A stretch of 64,000 bases of DNA from SB25 sp029560875 (GCA_035388225.1 DAOOPM010000002.1:62001-126000), one strand, 5' to 3'; numbered from the stretch's first letter, positions 23,967-32,618 are shown. Notes: generated by a model not told the origin, from the letters alone. Numbers and translations are program-made.

Positions 23967-25517
23967 ATGAGAATCTTTTATAATTTTTTTCGATGGATAT
24001 TCCTATTTGTATTGATGGGAGTATCCATTGAGGTTTTTTCTCAAGATGAAAGCCTTCTAGATAGGAGAGTCTCAATTAATATTAAAAATGTTAGTATTTA
24101 TGAGGCATTAAATAGAATAGGTGAAATTTCTGGCTGTTACTTTATTTACGACAGTAAAGATGTCAGGAGCGATAAGAAACTAACATCAGTTGAGGCAAGT
24201 AATGAGACCCTTGTCAATTTACTTAGAAAAACACTAGTTGACCCTAGCCTTGAATTCAAGGTGATTGAAAAGCATGTGCTTATTTTTAAGCGAAAAATTG
24301 AAACTATAGCAATTAATGAAAGCAGTTCCGATTCCTTAAGGTATCTTCTTGTTGGAGGAAAAGTGTTTGATAAGGATACTAAGAATACCATTCCTTTTGC
24401 CACAGTTTCAATAGAAAAAATAGGACTTGGAACAATATCCAACTATGATGGGGTATTTAGTTTGAGAATACCTGTTAAATATGTCGGTTCGAATATTGTA
24501 GTGTCACACCTAGGATATCAAAGCCTATCAGTTCCCATTGAAATTCTTGAAGGGAATGTTTATAACCTATACATTCAACCCAAGTATATTCCAATTCAAG
24601 AAGTATTTATACGAAATATAGATGCTAAAGGAATTGTTAAGGCAGCAATAGAAAAGAAAAATACCAACTATAAGACCTCGGATCTCTTTTTAACAAGTTT
24701 TTATCGCGAAGGGGTTAAAAGAAACAATAGATATCTGAGTTATTCCGAAGCAGTTTTCAAAATTTTTAAATCTTCGTACAACAAGGGGGTAGAATATGAC
24801 CAGGTAAGACTCTTAAAGTCCCGAAAGTTAGAACTATCCGATAGGCGAGACACTTTGATAGTTAAGCTTAAGGCAGGGATAAAGGGAGCGCTAGACCTGG
24901 ATATCATTAAAAGTATGCCCGATTTTCTGGACCCTGAATACATGGATAGTTACGTTTATACAAAAGCCGATATTGTTGCACTTGGCTCAAATACTGCCTA
25001 TGCTATTAAGTTTGAACAGAAGTCAAATGTAACCCAACCTTTGTTTACGGGAACTCTTTTTATAGATGTGAAAAATCTTGCATTGATTGGTGCCGAGTTT
25101 AGAATAAATCCAAAGTATGTTGAGCATTCAGCAAATATGTTTGTGACTAAGAAAGATAGGAGAATAAATGTTCAGCCAGAAGAAATAAAGTATTCAGTCA
25201 ATTATATTCAACAGAATGGCAAATACTATATTCATCATGTTAGAGGCGACTTAAGTTTTAGAGTTAGAGAGCGACACCAGTTGTTTTCAAACAATTTTAG
25301 TTTATTCCTGGAATTTGTTGGGATGCAAATTGACACGCTGAATGTACAAAGATTTACACGTCGCGATATATTGAAACCTTACATTGTTTTCTCTGAAGGT
25401 GATTATACGTATGATTCAGAATTTTGGAAAGAGTTGAATGTTATTTCGCCTGAAGAAGATATAAACAAAGCCATTTCAAAAATTAATCCTAAGATTGAGA
25501 GTATTGAGAGTGAATAA
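23967..25517 (+). CDS. STN + CarboxypepD_reg-like protein without a barrel, paralogue B
   Basis: After a signal peptide (about 1-25) comes an STN domain (about 33-100; RRVSINIKNVSIYEALNRIG, SGCYFIYDSK), the module through which TonB-dependent transducers contact FecR. A carboxypeptidase-regulatory-like domain (about 128-210) follows, then about 300 residues homologous to paralogue A (DLFLTSFYREGVKRNNRYLS, GTLFIDVKNLALIGAEF). There is no plug and no 22-strand barrel. In the sigma-FecR operon it takes the place normally held by a SusC-like receptor, so it may signal without transport. That role is inference. Confidence 0.8.
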   Translation: MRIFYNFFRWIFLFVLMGVSIEVFSQDESLLDRRVSINIKNVSIYEALNRIGEISGCYFIYDSKDVRSDKKLTSVEASNETLVNLLRKTLVDPSLEFKVIEKHVLIFKRKIETIAINESSSDSLRYLLVGGKVFDKDTKNTIPFATVSIEKIGLGTISNYDGVFSLRIPVKYVGSNIVVSHLGYQSLSVPIEILEGNVYNLYIQPKYIPIQEVFIRNIDAKGIVKAAIEKKNTNYKTSDLFLTSFYREGVKRNNRYLSYSEAVFKIFKSSYNKGVEYDQVRLLKSRKLELSDRRDTLIVKLKAGIKGALDLDIIKSMPDFLDPEYMDSYVYTKADIVALGSNTAYAIKFEQKSNVTQPLFTGTLFIDVKNLALIGAEFRINPKYVEHSANMFVTKKDRRINVQPEEIKYSVNYIQQNGKYYIHHVRGDLSFRVRERHQLFSNNFSLFLEFVGMQIDTLNVQRFTRRDILKPYIVFSEGDYTYDSEFWKELNVISPEEDINKAISKINPKIESIESE

Positions 25518-25524
25518 GAAAAAT

Positions 25525-25560
25525 AAAGGCCTCGGATTTATTCGAGGCCTTTTGCTTTTT
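25525..25560. terminator. bidirectional intrinsic terminator
   Basis: AAAGGCCTCG-GATTTATT-CGAGGCCTTT is a perfect 10-bp stem followed by TTGCTTTTT, between convergent genes. Confidence 0.85.
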
Positions 25561-25561
25561 A

Positions 25562-26104
25562 TTAAAAGTAAAAATTCAGTCCTCCACCAATTAGATTGTA
25601 TGCTGGGTCGGTTAACCCAATTTCGGCCTCAAAAATAAAACTCATATTTTTCTTAAGTCCAACCTCTAGGCCTACTGGTAACCATAGCAAGAATTGAGTG
25701 TCGTTATTCTCTGGGAAGTTTACATCAAGGTCTAACCCTGAAAACAGTCGTATCCCGCTTTTGATGGGAATGGTAAAGTTTAAAGTTCCATCAAGTCCGA
25801 AAACACCGAAATCGTGAGCCCCTACAGCAAGAGATATTTTTTTTGCAATCGCAAACTCAACATCGGCTCCAAAATAGTTCTCTGGGCCAAGTACTCCTAT
25901 GTTTAAGCCAAAATCAATACCGCGTTTTAATCCATAACCACCATGGAGAAAAAGCATAAACTCATTGCTTCCGTTAATTAGGACTGCTGGTTCGAATCCA
26001 ATGCTGAAAGTTTTGGCTTTTAACGTTTGTCCTGTATTAAATACTTGGGCAGATGAAACTCCTACTAACATTAATAATGCTACAATAATAAATGTTTTTT
26101 TCAT
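25562..26104 (-). CDS. small outer-membrane barrel-like protein, 180 aa
   Basis: A clear signal peptide (MKKTFIIVALLMLVGVSSAQ) precedes about 160 residues of alternating Gly/aromatic strands (FLHGGYGLKRGIDFGLNIGV, GLDLDVNFPENNDTQFLLWL) ending GGGLNFYF, an aromatic end typical of outer-membrane barrels of eight strands. I do not recognise a named family. It has its own -7 box and a terminator shared with the convergent gene. Confidence 0.7.
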   Translation of the reverse strand: MKKTFIIVALLMLVGVSSAQVFNTGQTLKAKTFSIGFEPAVLINGSNEFMLFLHGGYGLKRGIDFGLNIGVLGPENYFGADVEFAIAKKISLAVGAHDFGVFGLDGTLNFTIPIKSGIRLFSGLDLDVNFPENNDTQFLLWLPVGLEVGLKKNMSFIFEAEIGLTDPAYNLIGGGLNFYF

Positions 26105-26128
26105 ATACTATTTCAATTAAAAATTATT

Positions 26129-26136
26129 CAAAAGTA
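26129..26136 (-). promoter_or_regulatory. -7 box of the small barrel gene
   Basis: The minus strand reads TACTTTTG, matching TAnnTTTG, with initiation near 26122 and a leader of about 18 nt. Confidence 0.5.
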
Positions 26137-26196
26137 TAAACTATTTTTATATCAACTATCACAGAATCGATTAATTAGGTGTTTAATAAGCCGTTG

Positions 26197-28416
26197 CTAA
26201 AATTTATAGTTAATTCCAACGTAGAGTTTGGTTAATGATTGCGGTGCTCGTGATAGAATCCATATGGACTCTCCATAAGGCGATGCATTCCAGTGCTTTT
26301 TGTTTAAAATATTATCGGCGCTAAAAGAAATTGAAAACTTTTTAAATCTATAGCCTAAACTTCCATAAAGAATAATAGCTCCAGGGATTTTCTTCTCACC
26401 TTTATAAAAACTATTACTTGTAGCAGTCCAAACATCACCATAATATCTTGCCGTAATAGTTCCATAAAAAGATTTATAGGAATAAGATATGCTAGTGTTT
26501 AGTTTGTGTTGAGACACTTTTGGAATTTTTGATTCTGTCTCTTTGTCAATGCCGTGAGTAAAACTGTATCCTGCTGAAATAATTGCTTTAGCAATTTGGT
26601 AATTTATGTCGAGTTCTAAACCTATAATGTTTATATTTCCTAAGTTTGAGTTTATTTCAACAAATCCAGAATTAGGGTCTTGGCCTATTTGTGCTCGCAT
26701 TGGGTTGAAATAGGGGTAATTCCCCTCTTGTGTTGGCGCCTCAACTGGTCTGATAATATCTTCCATAATATTATTGTAAGCGCTAAATCGCAACAGTAAA
26801 TTTTTAAAAGGGTAGTAAAATCCGCTAAGTTCAATGGTTTGAACACGTTCAGGTTTTATATTAAGGTTAGGGATATGCATTGCATAAGGGTTTGCCCAAT
26901 TCTCCCATCGGTAATAGTTTGAAGGGGCAATAAAGGCTGAGCCGTAAAGAGCCTTAAGGGTGGTTTTCTCGTTCATCTGGTAAACAACACCTATGCGAGG
27001 GTTTAGTGTTGACTTGTATATTGAGTTAAAATCGAATCGGCTACCCAATGTAACTGATATTTTGTCTTTAATTTTATATTCTGCCTGTATATAGCTGGCA
27101 AGATTATAGAAGTTTTGTTCACCAAAAATTGAGTCGGTTAAGCCCAGTAAACCAAAAGTGTATCCTTGTGGGTCAACAAATCCAGAGAGATTATCTCCGT
27201 ATATTTCATCAAGATGAAAAGGTTCTTCTAAATTTTTAGTTTTTGGAAAAGAAATAACTTTACTCCAGGTTGAGCCCATGTTAATCATCAACTTTTGTGT
27301 TATCTCCCATTGTGCATTAATGGCTGTTTCGATGTATCTGGAGTATCCATACTTGTAACCAGCCGAACCTTTATCTAAGAAACCATTACCGTCCGAATCA
27401 ATGGGAATGAAAAAGTTTGAAATGGGATTAATTGTATAATCGCCTAAGGAAATGTTCGATGTGAGAGTAAACTCTTTTCCATCTAAAATCTTATAGTTAA
27501 AGTAAAGATGCCTAACGTCTTGCCCCCAGACATTGTTTTTAACATAGGCATAATTTGTTGGAATAGTGCTGGGCGCATTCGATTCTAACTGATGTTGCCA
27601 GTCGAGGCCCAATGTCAATTTTCCATAACGAATTTTGGATAACAGATTCCAGTTCTTAATAGGATAAACTTTTTCCAAACTTCCAAGTTCTCCTTCATAA
27701 TCATTTACAACTGCATAGTCCAACGAATCGGTATAATGCCTATGGTAAGGGAAGTCATTCCCATAGTAGAGTCTCCCGGAGATAATGACGTCAATGTCGT
27801 TATTTATAGATTTTCCAAAAGTTAAGTTTGATACAAGAGCATTTGTGGAAACATATCCGATTGAGCCAGCAACCCCATCTATGTCGGTGCCGTCCTTTGT
27901 AATCAGGTTTACTACTCCTGCGTAAGCGTCGGCACCGTAAATTGCCGATGCTGGACCAAATACAATCTCAACTCTTTTATAGATGTGCAACGGGATGTTG
28001 TGCCCAAAAATAAATCGCTCGCCAGTAATAGGGTTTTGGCGTTGTCCATCCTGAAGTATGAGTATTTTTTGATTTCCTTCAATCCCTCGAAACGTAACGA
28101 GAGTTTTAACCTCGCCCTGAACATCGTATGAAACATCTACGCCCGTGACGTTTCTAAATATGTCTTTCAAGTCACGCCATCCGTAACTTTCAATTTGTTC
28201 TGAGGAATAACTAATTACGGTGGCTGGAGCTTCCGATAATTTTTGCGAACGTTGGGTTGCTGTTGTTATTTGAACATTAAGCAGTTCTTCAAGACTTAAA
28301 GCAAAAACGTCATTATTTACTTCCTGAGACATGAGTTTTCCTTGGCCTAGAAAGTAAAAAAAGATGAGAAAAACTAAGCACGAACTACTTCTCACTAGTT
28401 TGTTAGATTTATCCAC
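26197..28416 (-). CDS. TonB-dependent receptor
   Basis: An outer-membrane active transporter of 739 residues. It has a signal peptide (about 1-30), a TonB-box-like region, a plug domain (SEAPATVISYSSEQIESYGW, FRGIEGNQKILILQDGQRQN, FGPASAIYGADAYAGVVNLI) and a 22-strand barrel ending LYVGINYKF. It lacks the N-terminal CarboxypepD domain of SusC proteins and no SusD follows, so it resembles siderophore, cobalamin or metal receptors; the substrate is not evident. The gene is alone on its strand between the small barrel gene and a divergent membrane protein. Confidence 0.92.
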   Translation of the reverse strand: MDKSNKLVRSSSCLVFLIFFYFLGQGKLMSQEVNNDVFALSLEELLNVQITTATQRSQKLSEAPATVISYSSEQIESYGWRDLKDIFRNVTGVDVSYDVQGEVKTLVTFRGIEGNQKILILQDGQRQNPITGERFIFGHNIPLHIYKRVEIVFGPASAIYGADAYAGVVNLITKDGTDIDGVAGSIGYVSTNALVSNLTFGKSINNDIDVIISGRLYYGNDFPYHRHYTDSLDYAVVNDYEGELGSLEKVYPIKNWNLLSKIRYGKLTLGLDWQHQLESNAPSTIPTNYAYVKNNVWGQDVRHLYFNYKILDGKEFTLTSNISLGDYTINPISNFFIPIDSDGNGFLDKGSAGYKYGYSRYIETAINAQWEITQKLMINMGSTWSKVISFPKTKNLEEPFHLDEIYGDNLSGFVDPQGYTFGLLGLTDSIFGEQNFYNLASYIQAEYKIKDKISVTLGSRFDFNSIYKSTLNPRIGVVYQMNEKTTLKALYGSAFIAPSNYYRWENWANPYAMHIPNLNIKPERVQTIELSGFYYPFKNLLLRFSAYNNIMEDIIRPVEAPTQEGNYPYFNPMRAQIGQDPNSGFVEINSNLGNINIIGLELDINYQIAKAIISAGYSFTHGIDKETESKIPKVSQHKLNTSISYSYKSFYGTITARYYGDVWTATSNSFYKGEKKIPGAIILYGSLGYRFKKFSISFSADNILNKKHWNASPYGESIWILSRAPQSLTKLYVGINYKF

Positions 28417-28563
28417 AAATTAAAATAGTTATTGCGAAAAAACAAGGGTATTCAATAATAATATTCAACACGATTTTATGAAAATAAACATTGATTATCG
28501 TAATAATTTAATTTTTTGCAGCATTTTTGTATTTCATTTCGTCTTTTAAGAAAACCTTGAGAT

Positions 28564-29127
28564 ATGAACGTAGAGACAAAAACCACCGCAGGCCAAGCAA
28601 TGGGCATAATTGGTATAGTTCTGGCAGTTATTTCGCTAATTCTGGCCTTTATTCCTTGTATAGGAGTTGTCGCATTTCTTCCAGGTGCTCTAGCTTTAGT
28701 TTTTAGTATTATTTCCATTGTCCAAGCAGCCAATGGTTATGGTTCTAAAAGTTTGGGTATAGGCGCTTTAATTGTTTCGTTAATTTCAATTTTGCTTGCC
28801 GCAGTTTGGCTTGCAATATTCAGTGGGACAATGATGATTGCCGATAAAGCCATAAAGAATGCTGATAAAATTGAAATTTTTGGCGAAGAATTTGGCAAGG
28901 CTCTGGAAAAAGAGATTGGCGAGAAAGATGTGCATATTGAGATTGTTTCCGATAGCCTTGAAAATGCACTTAGAGATTTAGAAAAAGAACTCGACAGTTT
29001 GTCTGGAACAGATGAGGAAAAAGCCCGCCAAGCAGGTCAGGCTGCAGCAAAGGCTTTAAAGAAGTCATCAAAGATTACAATTGACACTGATTCTGTAAAA
29101 ATTAGAATTGAAGCAAAGCACAATTGA
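28564..29127 (+). CDS. DUF4190-like membrane protein, 187 aa
   Basis: The N-terminal 95 residues hold three hydrophobic helices (AMGIIGIVLAVISLILAFIP, VVAFLPGALALVFSIISIV, LGIGALIVSLISILLAAVWL), in the Gly-rich style of DUF4190. A charged, helical C-terminal tail (ALEKEIGEKDVHIE, ENALRDLEKELDSLSG) is likely soluble. The stop overlaps the TTG start of the next gene as TTGA, implying coupled translation. Function unknown. Confidence 0.65.
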   Translation: MNVETKTTAGQAMGIIGIVLAVISLILAFIPCIGVVAFLPGALALVFSIISIVQAANGYGSKSLGIGALIVSLISILLAAVWLAIFSGTMMIADKAIKNADKIEIFGEEFGKALEKEIGEKDVHIEIVSDSLENALRDLEKELDSLSGTDEEKARQAGQAAAKALKKSSKITIDTDSVKIRIEAKHN

Positions 29128-29573
29128 TAACACCATTTCAGGATAGTAATAGTAAGGTAAGCAATTCAAGGGTTGCTTACCTTATTCTGAACATCAGCTT
29201 TATGGCCATTATAATGGCCATTTTGCTTTATTCTACATTTTATAAGTTCAGCAATCATCACATTCCCGCATTGCTGACTCAAGAAACAGGAATTATTCCA
29301 CCAAGTAAAGGGTTGTCGGCAAGTTTTGCTGAAATTGTTCGGGGAAATATTTCCACTGCGCTTGAACTAAATCCTCACTCCATAAGGATTTTTAGTTTTT
29401 TTGTTATTCAGTTTTTACTTAGAACCAGTGTTCTGTTTGCATTGAAAAAGCGTTGGTTACCAGTAAATAGAATGGTAACCATAGATGTTAGTATATCTGT
29501 TATCCTGTTTGTTGTTTGCTTTGCTCCTATGATAGAGTTTACACTCAAACTATTCGCCCAACTCCTGCATTAA
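29124..29573 (+). CDS. DUF2752-like membrane protein lacking the Cys motif
   Basis: The protein has three or four membrane helices. Its central segment (PPSKGLSASFAEIVRGNIST, then ALELNPHSI) lines up with the DUF2752 core, CPxCGLTRAxxxLxxGxxxxAxxxNPLG, but the two cysteines and the Thr-Arg are replaced. The most likely start is TTG at 29124, overlapping the upstream stop; the next Met lies well inside the first helix. Its 3' end overlaps the convergent metallo-hydrolase gene by 24 nt. Whether it is a diverged or inactive family member is inference. Confidence 0.6.
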   Translation: MITPFQDSNSKVSNSRVAYLILNISFMAIIMAILLYSTFYKFSNHHIPALLTQETGIIPPSKGLSASFAEIVRGNISTALELNPHSIRIFSFFVIQFLLRTSVLFALKKRWLPVNRMVTIDVSISVILFVVCFAPMIEFTLKLFAQLLH

Positions 29574-30404
29574 TTGTTCAAAAGTAAAACCGTCGGTTGC
29601 TTTAATCCCTTTTGGGGCTTGGTAAACTCTGCTGCAATCGGCAAAATAATCGTGCTGGTAAACGAAAATATAATCACCTCCAAGAGCTTCCTTGAGGAAT
29701 GTTTCTTTTTCTTTAAGGGTTTTCAGTGGTTCAAGGTCATAACTCATAATCCAAGGTAAAGGCAAATGTGAGCGGAACGGGAACAAATCGGCAGTAAATA
29801 CCAGAGTTTTCCCTTTGTACCTGATTAATGGAATAATTTGTCCTGGTGTATGTCCGTGAAACATACGAATATGCATGTTTGGAATTAATTCCGTTTCACC
29901 GTCAATCAGGCTAAGAGCTCCTCTATCTCTAATAGGGAGCAGATTCTCTGGCAAATACGTGTCGGCCTCCCTAGAGTTTGGGTTCATGGCATTCTCCCAC
30001 TGTATTTTCGATATGTGATACTTTGCATTGGGGAATGTTAGTTGAAGTTCGCCATCGCTGTCGCGATAAACTCCGCCGCCGCAGTGGTCGTAATGCAGGT
30101 GGGTTAACAAAACGTCGGTAATATCTTCAGGTTTATATCCTCGTGCTGCAATACCCTGCAATAAACCTTCGCCACCAAAGGCGTAAACATGGCTCATAAA
30201 CTTTTCGTCCTGTTTATCGCCAATTCCAACATCAATAAGAATAACTCTTCCATCGCTTTCAACAATCAAGGATTTTAGAGCCAAAGGAATAAGGTTGTTC
30301 TCGTCGGCTGGGTAAACTTTATTCCACATCACTTTAGGAACAACGCCAAACATTGCTCCGCCATCTATCTTAAAGTTTGATATGTTAAAGTGCGATAGTT
30401 TCAT
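29550..30404 (-). CDS. MBL-fold metallo-hydrolase
   Basis: A beta-lactamase-fold metal hydrolase of 284 residues. The metal-binding motif is intact as LLTHLHYDHCGG (HxHxDH), with later MFHGHTPGQIIPLI and TADLFPF supplying further ligands. The substrate is unknown; the sequence resembles quorum-quenching lactonase-like members (inference). The frame opens at 30431 but the Met at 30404 (MKLSHFNISNF) starts the first strand of the fold, and the -7 box at 30469 is compatible with it. Confidence 0.85.
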   Translation of the reverse strand: MKLSHFNISNFKIDGGAMFGVVPKVMWNKVYPADENNLIPLALKSLIVESDGRVILIDVGIGDKQDEKFMSHVYAFGGEGLLQGIAARGYKPEDITDVLLTHLHYDHCGGGVYRDSDGELQLTFPNAKYHISKIQWENAMNPNSREADTYLPENLLPIRDRGALSLIDGETELIPNMHIRMFHGHTPGQIIPLIRYKGKTLVFTADLFPFRSHLPLPWIMSYDLEPLKTLKEKETFLKEALGGDYIFVYQHDYFADCSRVYQAPKGIKATDGFTFEQLMQELGE

Positions 30405-30468
30405 AGAATAGACATTAGATATTAGACTCAAGACAACAGATTAAAAACTATATATTTATTATGAACAG

Positions 30469-30476
30469 CAAATTTA
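30469..30476 (-). promoter_or_regulatory. -7 box of the metallo-hydrolase gene
   Basis: The minus strand reads TAAATTTG, a match to TAnnTTTG, initiating near 30462 with a leader of about 57 nt. Confidence 0.45.
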
Positions 30477-30574
30477 GTGGAATGTTTGGACTTTTTTAAT
30501 GTGAATTGACGTTTGGATAGGTGATAATGCATAATAAAATGGGCAAGCGCATCGTAATATCTAATCAAAAATTA

Positions 30575-30582
30575 TACTTTTG
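30575..30582 (+). promoter_or_regulatory. -7 box of the murein ligase gene, upstream of the MITE
   Basis: TACTTTTG matches TAnnTTTG. Initiation near 30589 would have lain about 40 nt before the ancestral start codon (now the ATG at 30629); the inserted element now separates it from the functional gene. No TTG at the usual -33 position. Confidence 0.5.
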
Positions 30583-30624
30583 ACATTGATTTAACTATTA
30601 CTCGAAATCATTACTTTAATAGCT

Positions 30625-30778
30625 ATTTATGAGGCAATGTCGTTTAGTTAAGGAGATTCCGCATCAAGTGCGGAATGACAAGGGATGGTTTAAACCAATC
30701 AACAGTCATTCCTGCGAAGGCAGGAATCTCAAACTGAATAGCATTAATGCCTTAACTAAACGACATTGATTTATGAGG
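30625..30778. mobile_element. 134-bp MITE with 19-bp TIRs and 10-bp target duplication
   Basis: The element spans 30635-30768. Its ends are perfect 19-bp inverted repeats (CAATGTCGTTTAGTTAAGG at 30635-30653 and its complement at 30750-30768). It is bounded by the direct repeat ATTTATGAGG (30625-30634 and 30769-30778). Inside are two hairpins, ATTCCGCA/TGCGGAAT and ATTCCTGC/GCAGGAAT. There is no transposase gene, so it is non-autonomous. Total insertion including one target copy is 144 bp, a multiple of three. The duplicated target contains the ATG of the following murein ligase gene. Confidence 0.92.
30629..30769 (+). CDS. 46-codon MITE-derived upstream ORF
   Basis: The left target copy contains the ancestral ATG (30629). 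From it a frame runs without interruption through the whole element, in phase with the ligase, and ends with TGA at 30767-30769, formed by the last base pair of the right repeat and the first base of the second target copy. Only one codon (TTT) separates this stop from the new ATG at 30773. If ribosomes still initiate at the old site, the ligase would be reached by reinitiation. The peptide itself is unlikely to have a function. Confidence 0.5.
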   Translation: MRQCRLVKEIPHQVRNDKGWFKPINSHSCEGRNLKLNSINALTKRH

Positions 30779-32143
30779 ATTCATTTTATTGCGATAGGTG
30801 GGAGTGCAATGCACAACTTGGCCATTGCTCTTAAAAATAAGGGATATCAGATTACTGGTTCCGACGATGAGATATTTGAACCATCGCTAACCCGATTAAA
30901 GAATAACGGATTATTGCCTGCATATACTGGCTGGAATGCCGATGTGATTACTCCAGAACTTGATGCGATTGTGCTTGGCATGCATGCTCGTTCCGATAAT
31001 CCTGAACTTCTGAAAGCAAAAGAACTGGGAATCAAAATATACTCATACCCTGAGTACCTTTACGAGCAAACCAAAGACAAAACAAGGGTAGTTGTAGGTG
31101 GAAGTCACGGCAAAACCACCATTACATCAATGATTATGCACGTTTTGAAGCAGTCGGGCATTGGTTTCGACTATATGGTTGGTGCGCAACTAGATGGTTT
31201 TGATAATATGGTTGGCTTTAGCCACGAAACAAGGTTTGCAGTTTTTGAGGGCGATGAGTATTTGACCTCACCAATAGACCCTCGTCCAAAGTTCCACGTG
31301 TACAAACCCAACATCGCCATTATATCGGGCATTGCTTGGGACCATATTAATGTATTCCCAACCTTTGAGAATTACAAAAACCAATTCTCAATTTTTATCG
31401 ATTGTATTGAGCCCAAAGGCACCCTAATTTATTGTAACGACGATGCCGAGGTTGTTGATGTGGTAAAATCATCGAAAAGGAAGGACATTAACTATATACC
31501 ATACTCAACTCAGGAGTATTCTGTGGATAATGCTGGAAACTACTCACTTGTTTCCAACGGAAACACTTTTCCCTTGAAAGTATTTGGTAAACATAATGTG
31601 CAGAATATCGGTGCAACCAAGGCTGTATGCAGTTTGCTTGGTGTAACCGATTCGCAATTCTTCAGCGCCATTGGAACTTTTAAAGGAGCGGCAAAGCGCT
31701 TACAGTGCCTAGCCGAGAATGATTCAACAAGGGTTTTCTTGGATTTTGCTCACTCCCCATCGAAAGTTGGTGCAACGCTAAAGGCGGTTCGCGAGGCATA
31801 CCCAAACCGAGAGTTGGTTGCCTGTTTTGAGCTGCACACATTCAGCAGTTTGAATAAAAATTTCCTTTCGCAATACAAGGATACCTTGCTTGGAGCCGAT
31901 TTCCCGATGGTTTACTTTAATCCACACACCATTGAGCATAAACGACTTCCACAAATCAGCATTGATGAGGTTAAGACTGGGTTTGGTCAGCAAAACCTTC
32001 AGGTTTACACCAATTCAGAGGAACTTTTAGCCAAGTTAAATGGCTTTAGCTGGGAGAAAAAGAATCTACTTATAATGACTTCGGGAAATTTTTCGGGAGT
32101 GAATTTGCAGGATTTGGCTGAAAAAATCGTAGGGAAGAAGTGA
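30773..32143 (+). CDS. mpl: Mpl-like murein peptide ligase
   Basis: A Mur-ligase family protein of 456 residues, expected to join recycled murein tripeptide to UDP-N-acetylmuramic acid with ATP. Visible features are the N-terminal Rossmann motif FIAIGGSAMHNLAIALKNKG with GSDDEIFEPS, the ATP-binding loop VVGGSHGKTTITSMI, the catalytic-region EGDEYLTSPIDPRPKF, WDHINVFPTFENY, and the C-terminal domain motif FLDFAHSPSKVGATLKAVRE. These fit Mpl better than MurC. A MITE sits immediately upstream and has duplicated the start codon; the intact coding sequence begins at the second copy. Confidence 0.9.
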   Translation: MRIHFIAIGGSAMHNLAIALKNKGYQITGSDDEIFEPSLTRLKNNGLLPAYTGWNADVITPELDAIVLGMHARSDNPELLKAKELGIKIYSYPEYLYEQTKDKTRVVVGGSHGKTTITSMIMHVLKQSGIGFDYMVGAQLDGFDNMVGFSHETRFAVFEGDEYLTSPIDPRPKFHVYKPNIAIISGIAWDHINVFPTFENYKNQFSIFIDCIEPKGTLIYCNDDAEVVDVVKSSKRKDINYIPYSTQEYSVDNAGNYSLVSNGNTFPLKVFGKHNVQNIGATKAVCSLLGVTDSQFFSAIGTFKGAAKRLQCLAENDSTRVFLDFAHSPSKVGATLKAVREAYPNRELVACFELHTFSSLNKNFLSQYKDTLLGADFPMVYFNPHTIEHKRLPQISIDEVKTGFGQQNLQVYTNSEELLAKLNGFSWEKKNLLIMTSGNFSGVNLQDLAEKIVGKK

Positions 32144-32192
32144 TTTTTAAAAAATCATCCAAAAATATTTTTTCATTTTTTTTGAAAAACTT

Positions 32193-32222
32193 TTGCAGGA
32201 AATAAAAATTCATATACCTTTG
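32193..32222 (+). promoter_or_regulatory. promoter of tRNA-Glu/rpsT
   Basis: TTG (32193-32195), a 19-nt spacer and TACCTTTG (32215-32222) match the consensus, initiating near 32229, about 37 nt before the tRNA. Confidence 0.75.
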
Positions 32223-32265
32223 CACCCGCTTTGATAAGGTAACACCACTTAACAAAGATTTTTAA

Positions 32266-32337
32266 GGCCCGTTCGTCTAGGGGTTAGGACGTCAGGTTTT
32301 CATCCTGGTAACAGGGGTTCGATTCCCCTACGGGCTA
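32266..32337 (+). tRNA. tRNA-Glu (TTC)
   Basis: A 72-nt cloverleaf with acceptor GGCCCGT/ACGGGCT (one G-T pair), D-arm GTCTAGGGGTTAGGAC, anticodon loop TTTTCAT giving anticodon TTC, and T-arm CAGGG-GTTCGATT-CCCCT. CCA is not encoded. The rpsT gene follows after 26 nt, probably on the same transcript. Confidence 0.95.
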
Positions 32338-32363
32338 CTAAATAAGAACAAAATAATAAAGAG

Positions 32364-32618
32364 ATGGCAAATCATAAATCATCGGTAAAGAGAATTAGAC
32401 AAACAGAGGCACGCAGAATTCATAACAGATATTTTGCTAAAACCACTCGTAATGCTCTAAAGGCCATTAGAACAACTACCGATAAGGCTGTTGCAACTGA
32501 AATGTTACCTAAGGTAACTGCTTTGCTTGATAAACTTGCAAAAAAGAGTATCATCCACAAGAACAAAGCTGCTAACCTTAAGAGTTCTATTCAGAAGCAC
32601 GTTAACGTTCTAGCGTAA
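32364..32618 (+). CDS. rpsT: 30S ribosomal protein S20
   Basis: An 84-residue, strongly basic, helical protein opening MANHKSSVKRIRQTEARRIH, the typical S20 N-terminus, with the later KAIRTTTDKA and KKSIIHKNKAANLKSSIQKH segments that bind 16S rRNA. It lies just downstream of tRNA-Glu and ends before a strong terminator. Confidence 0.97.
   Translation: MANHKSSVKRIRQTEARRIHNRYFAKTTRNALKAIRTTTDKAVATEMLPKVTALLDKLAKKSIIHKNKAANLKSSIQKHVNVLA

Noticed and set aside
30635..30768. CRISPR-like repeat array
   Set aside because: The two internal palindromes differ in sequence and occur once each within perfect terminal inverted repeats and a target duplication, which defines a MITE. No CRISPR array is seen anywhere in the window.
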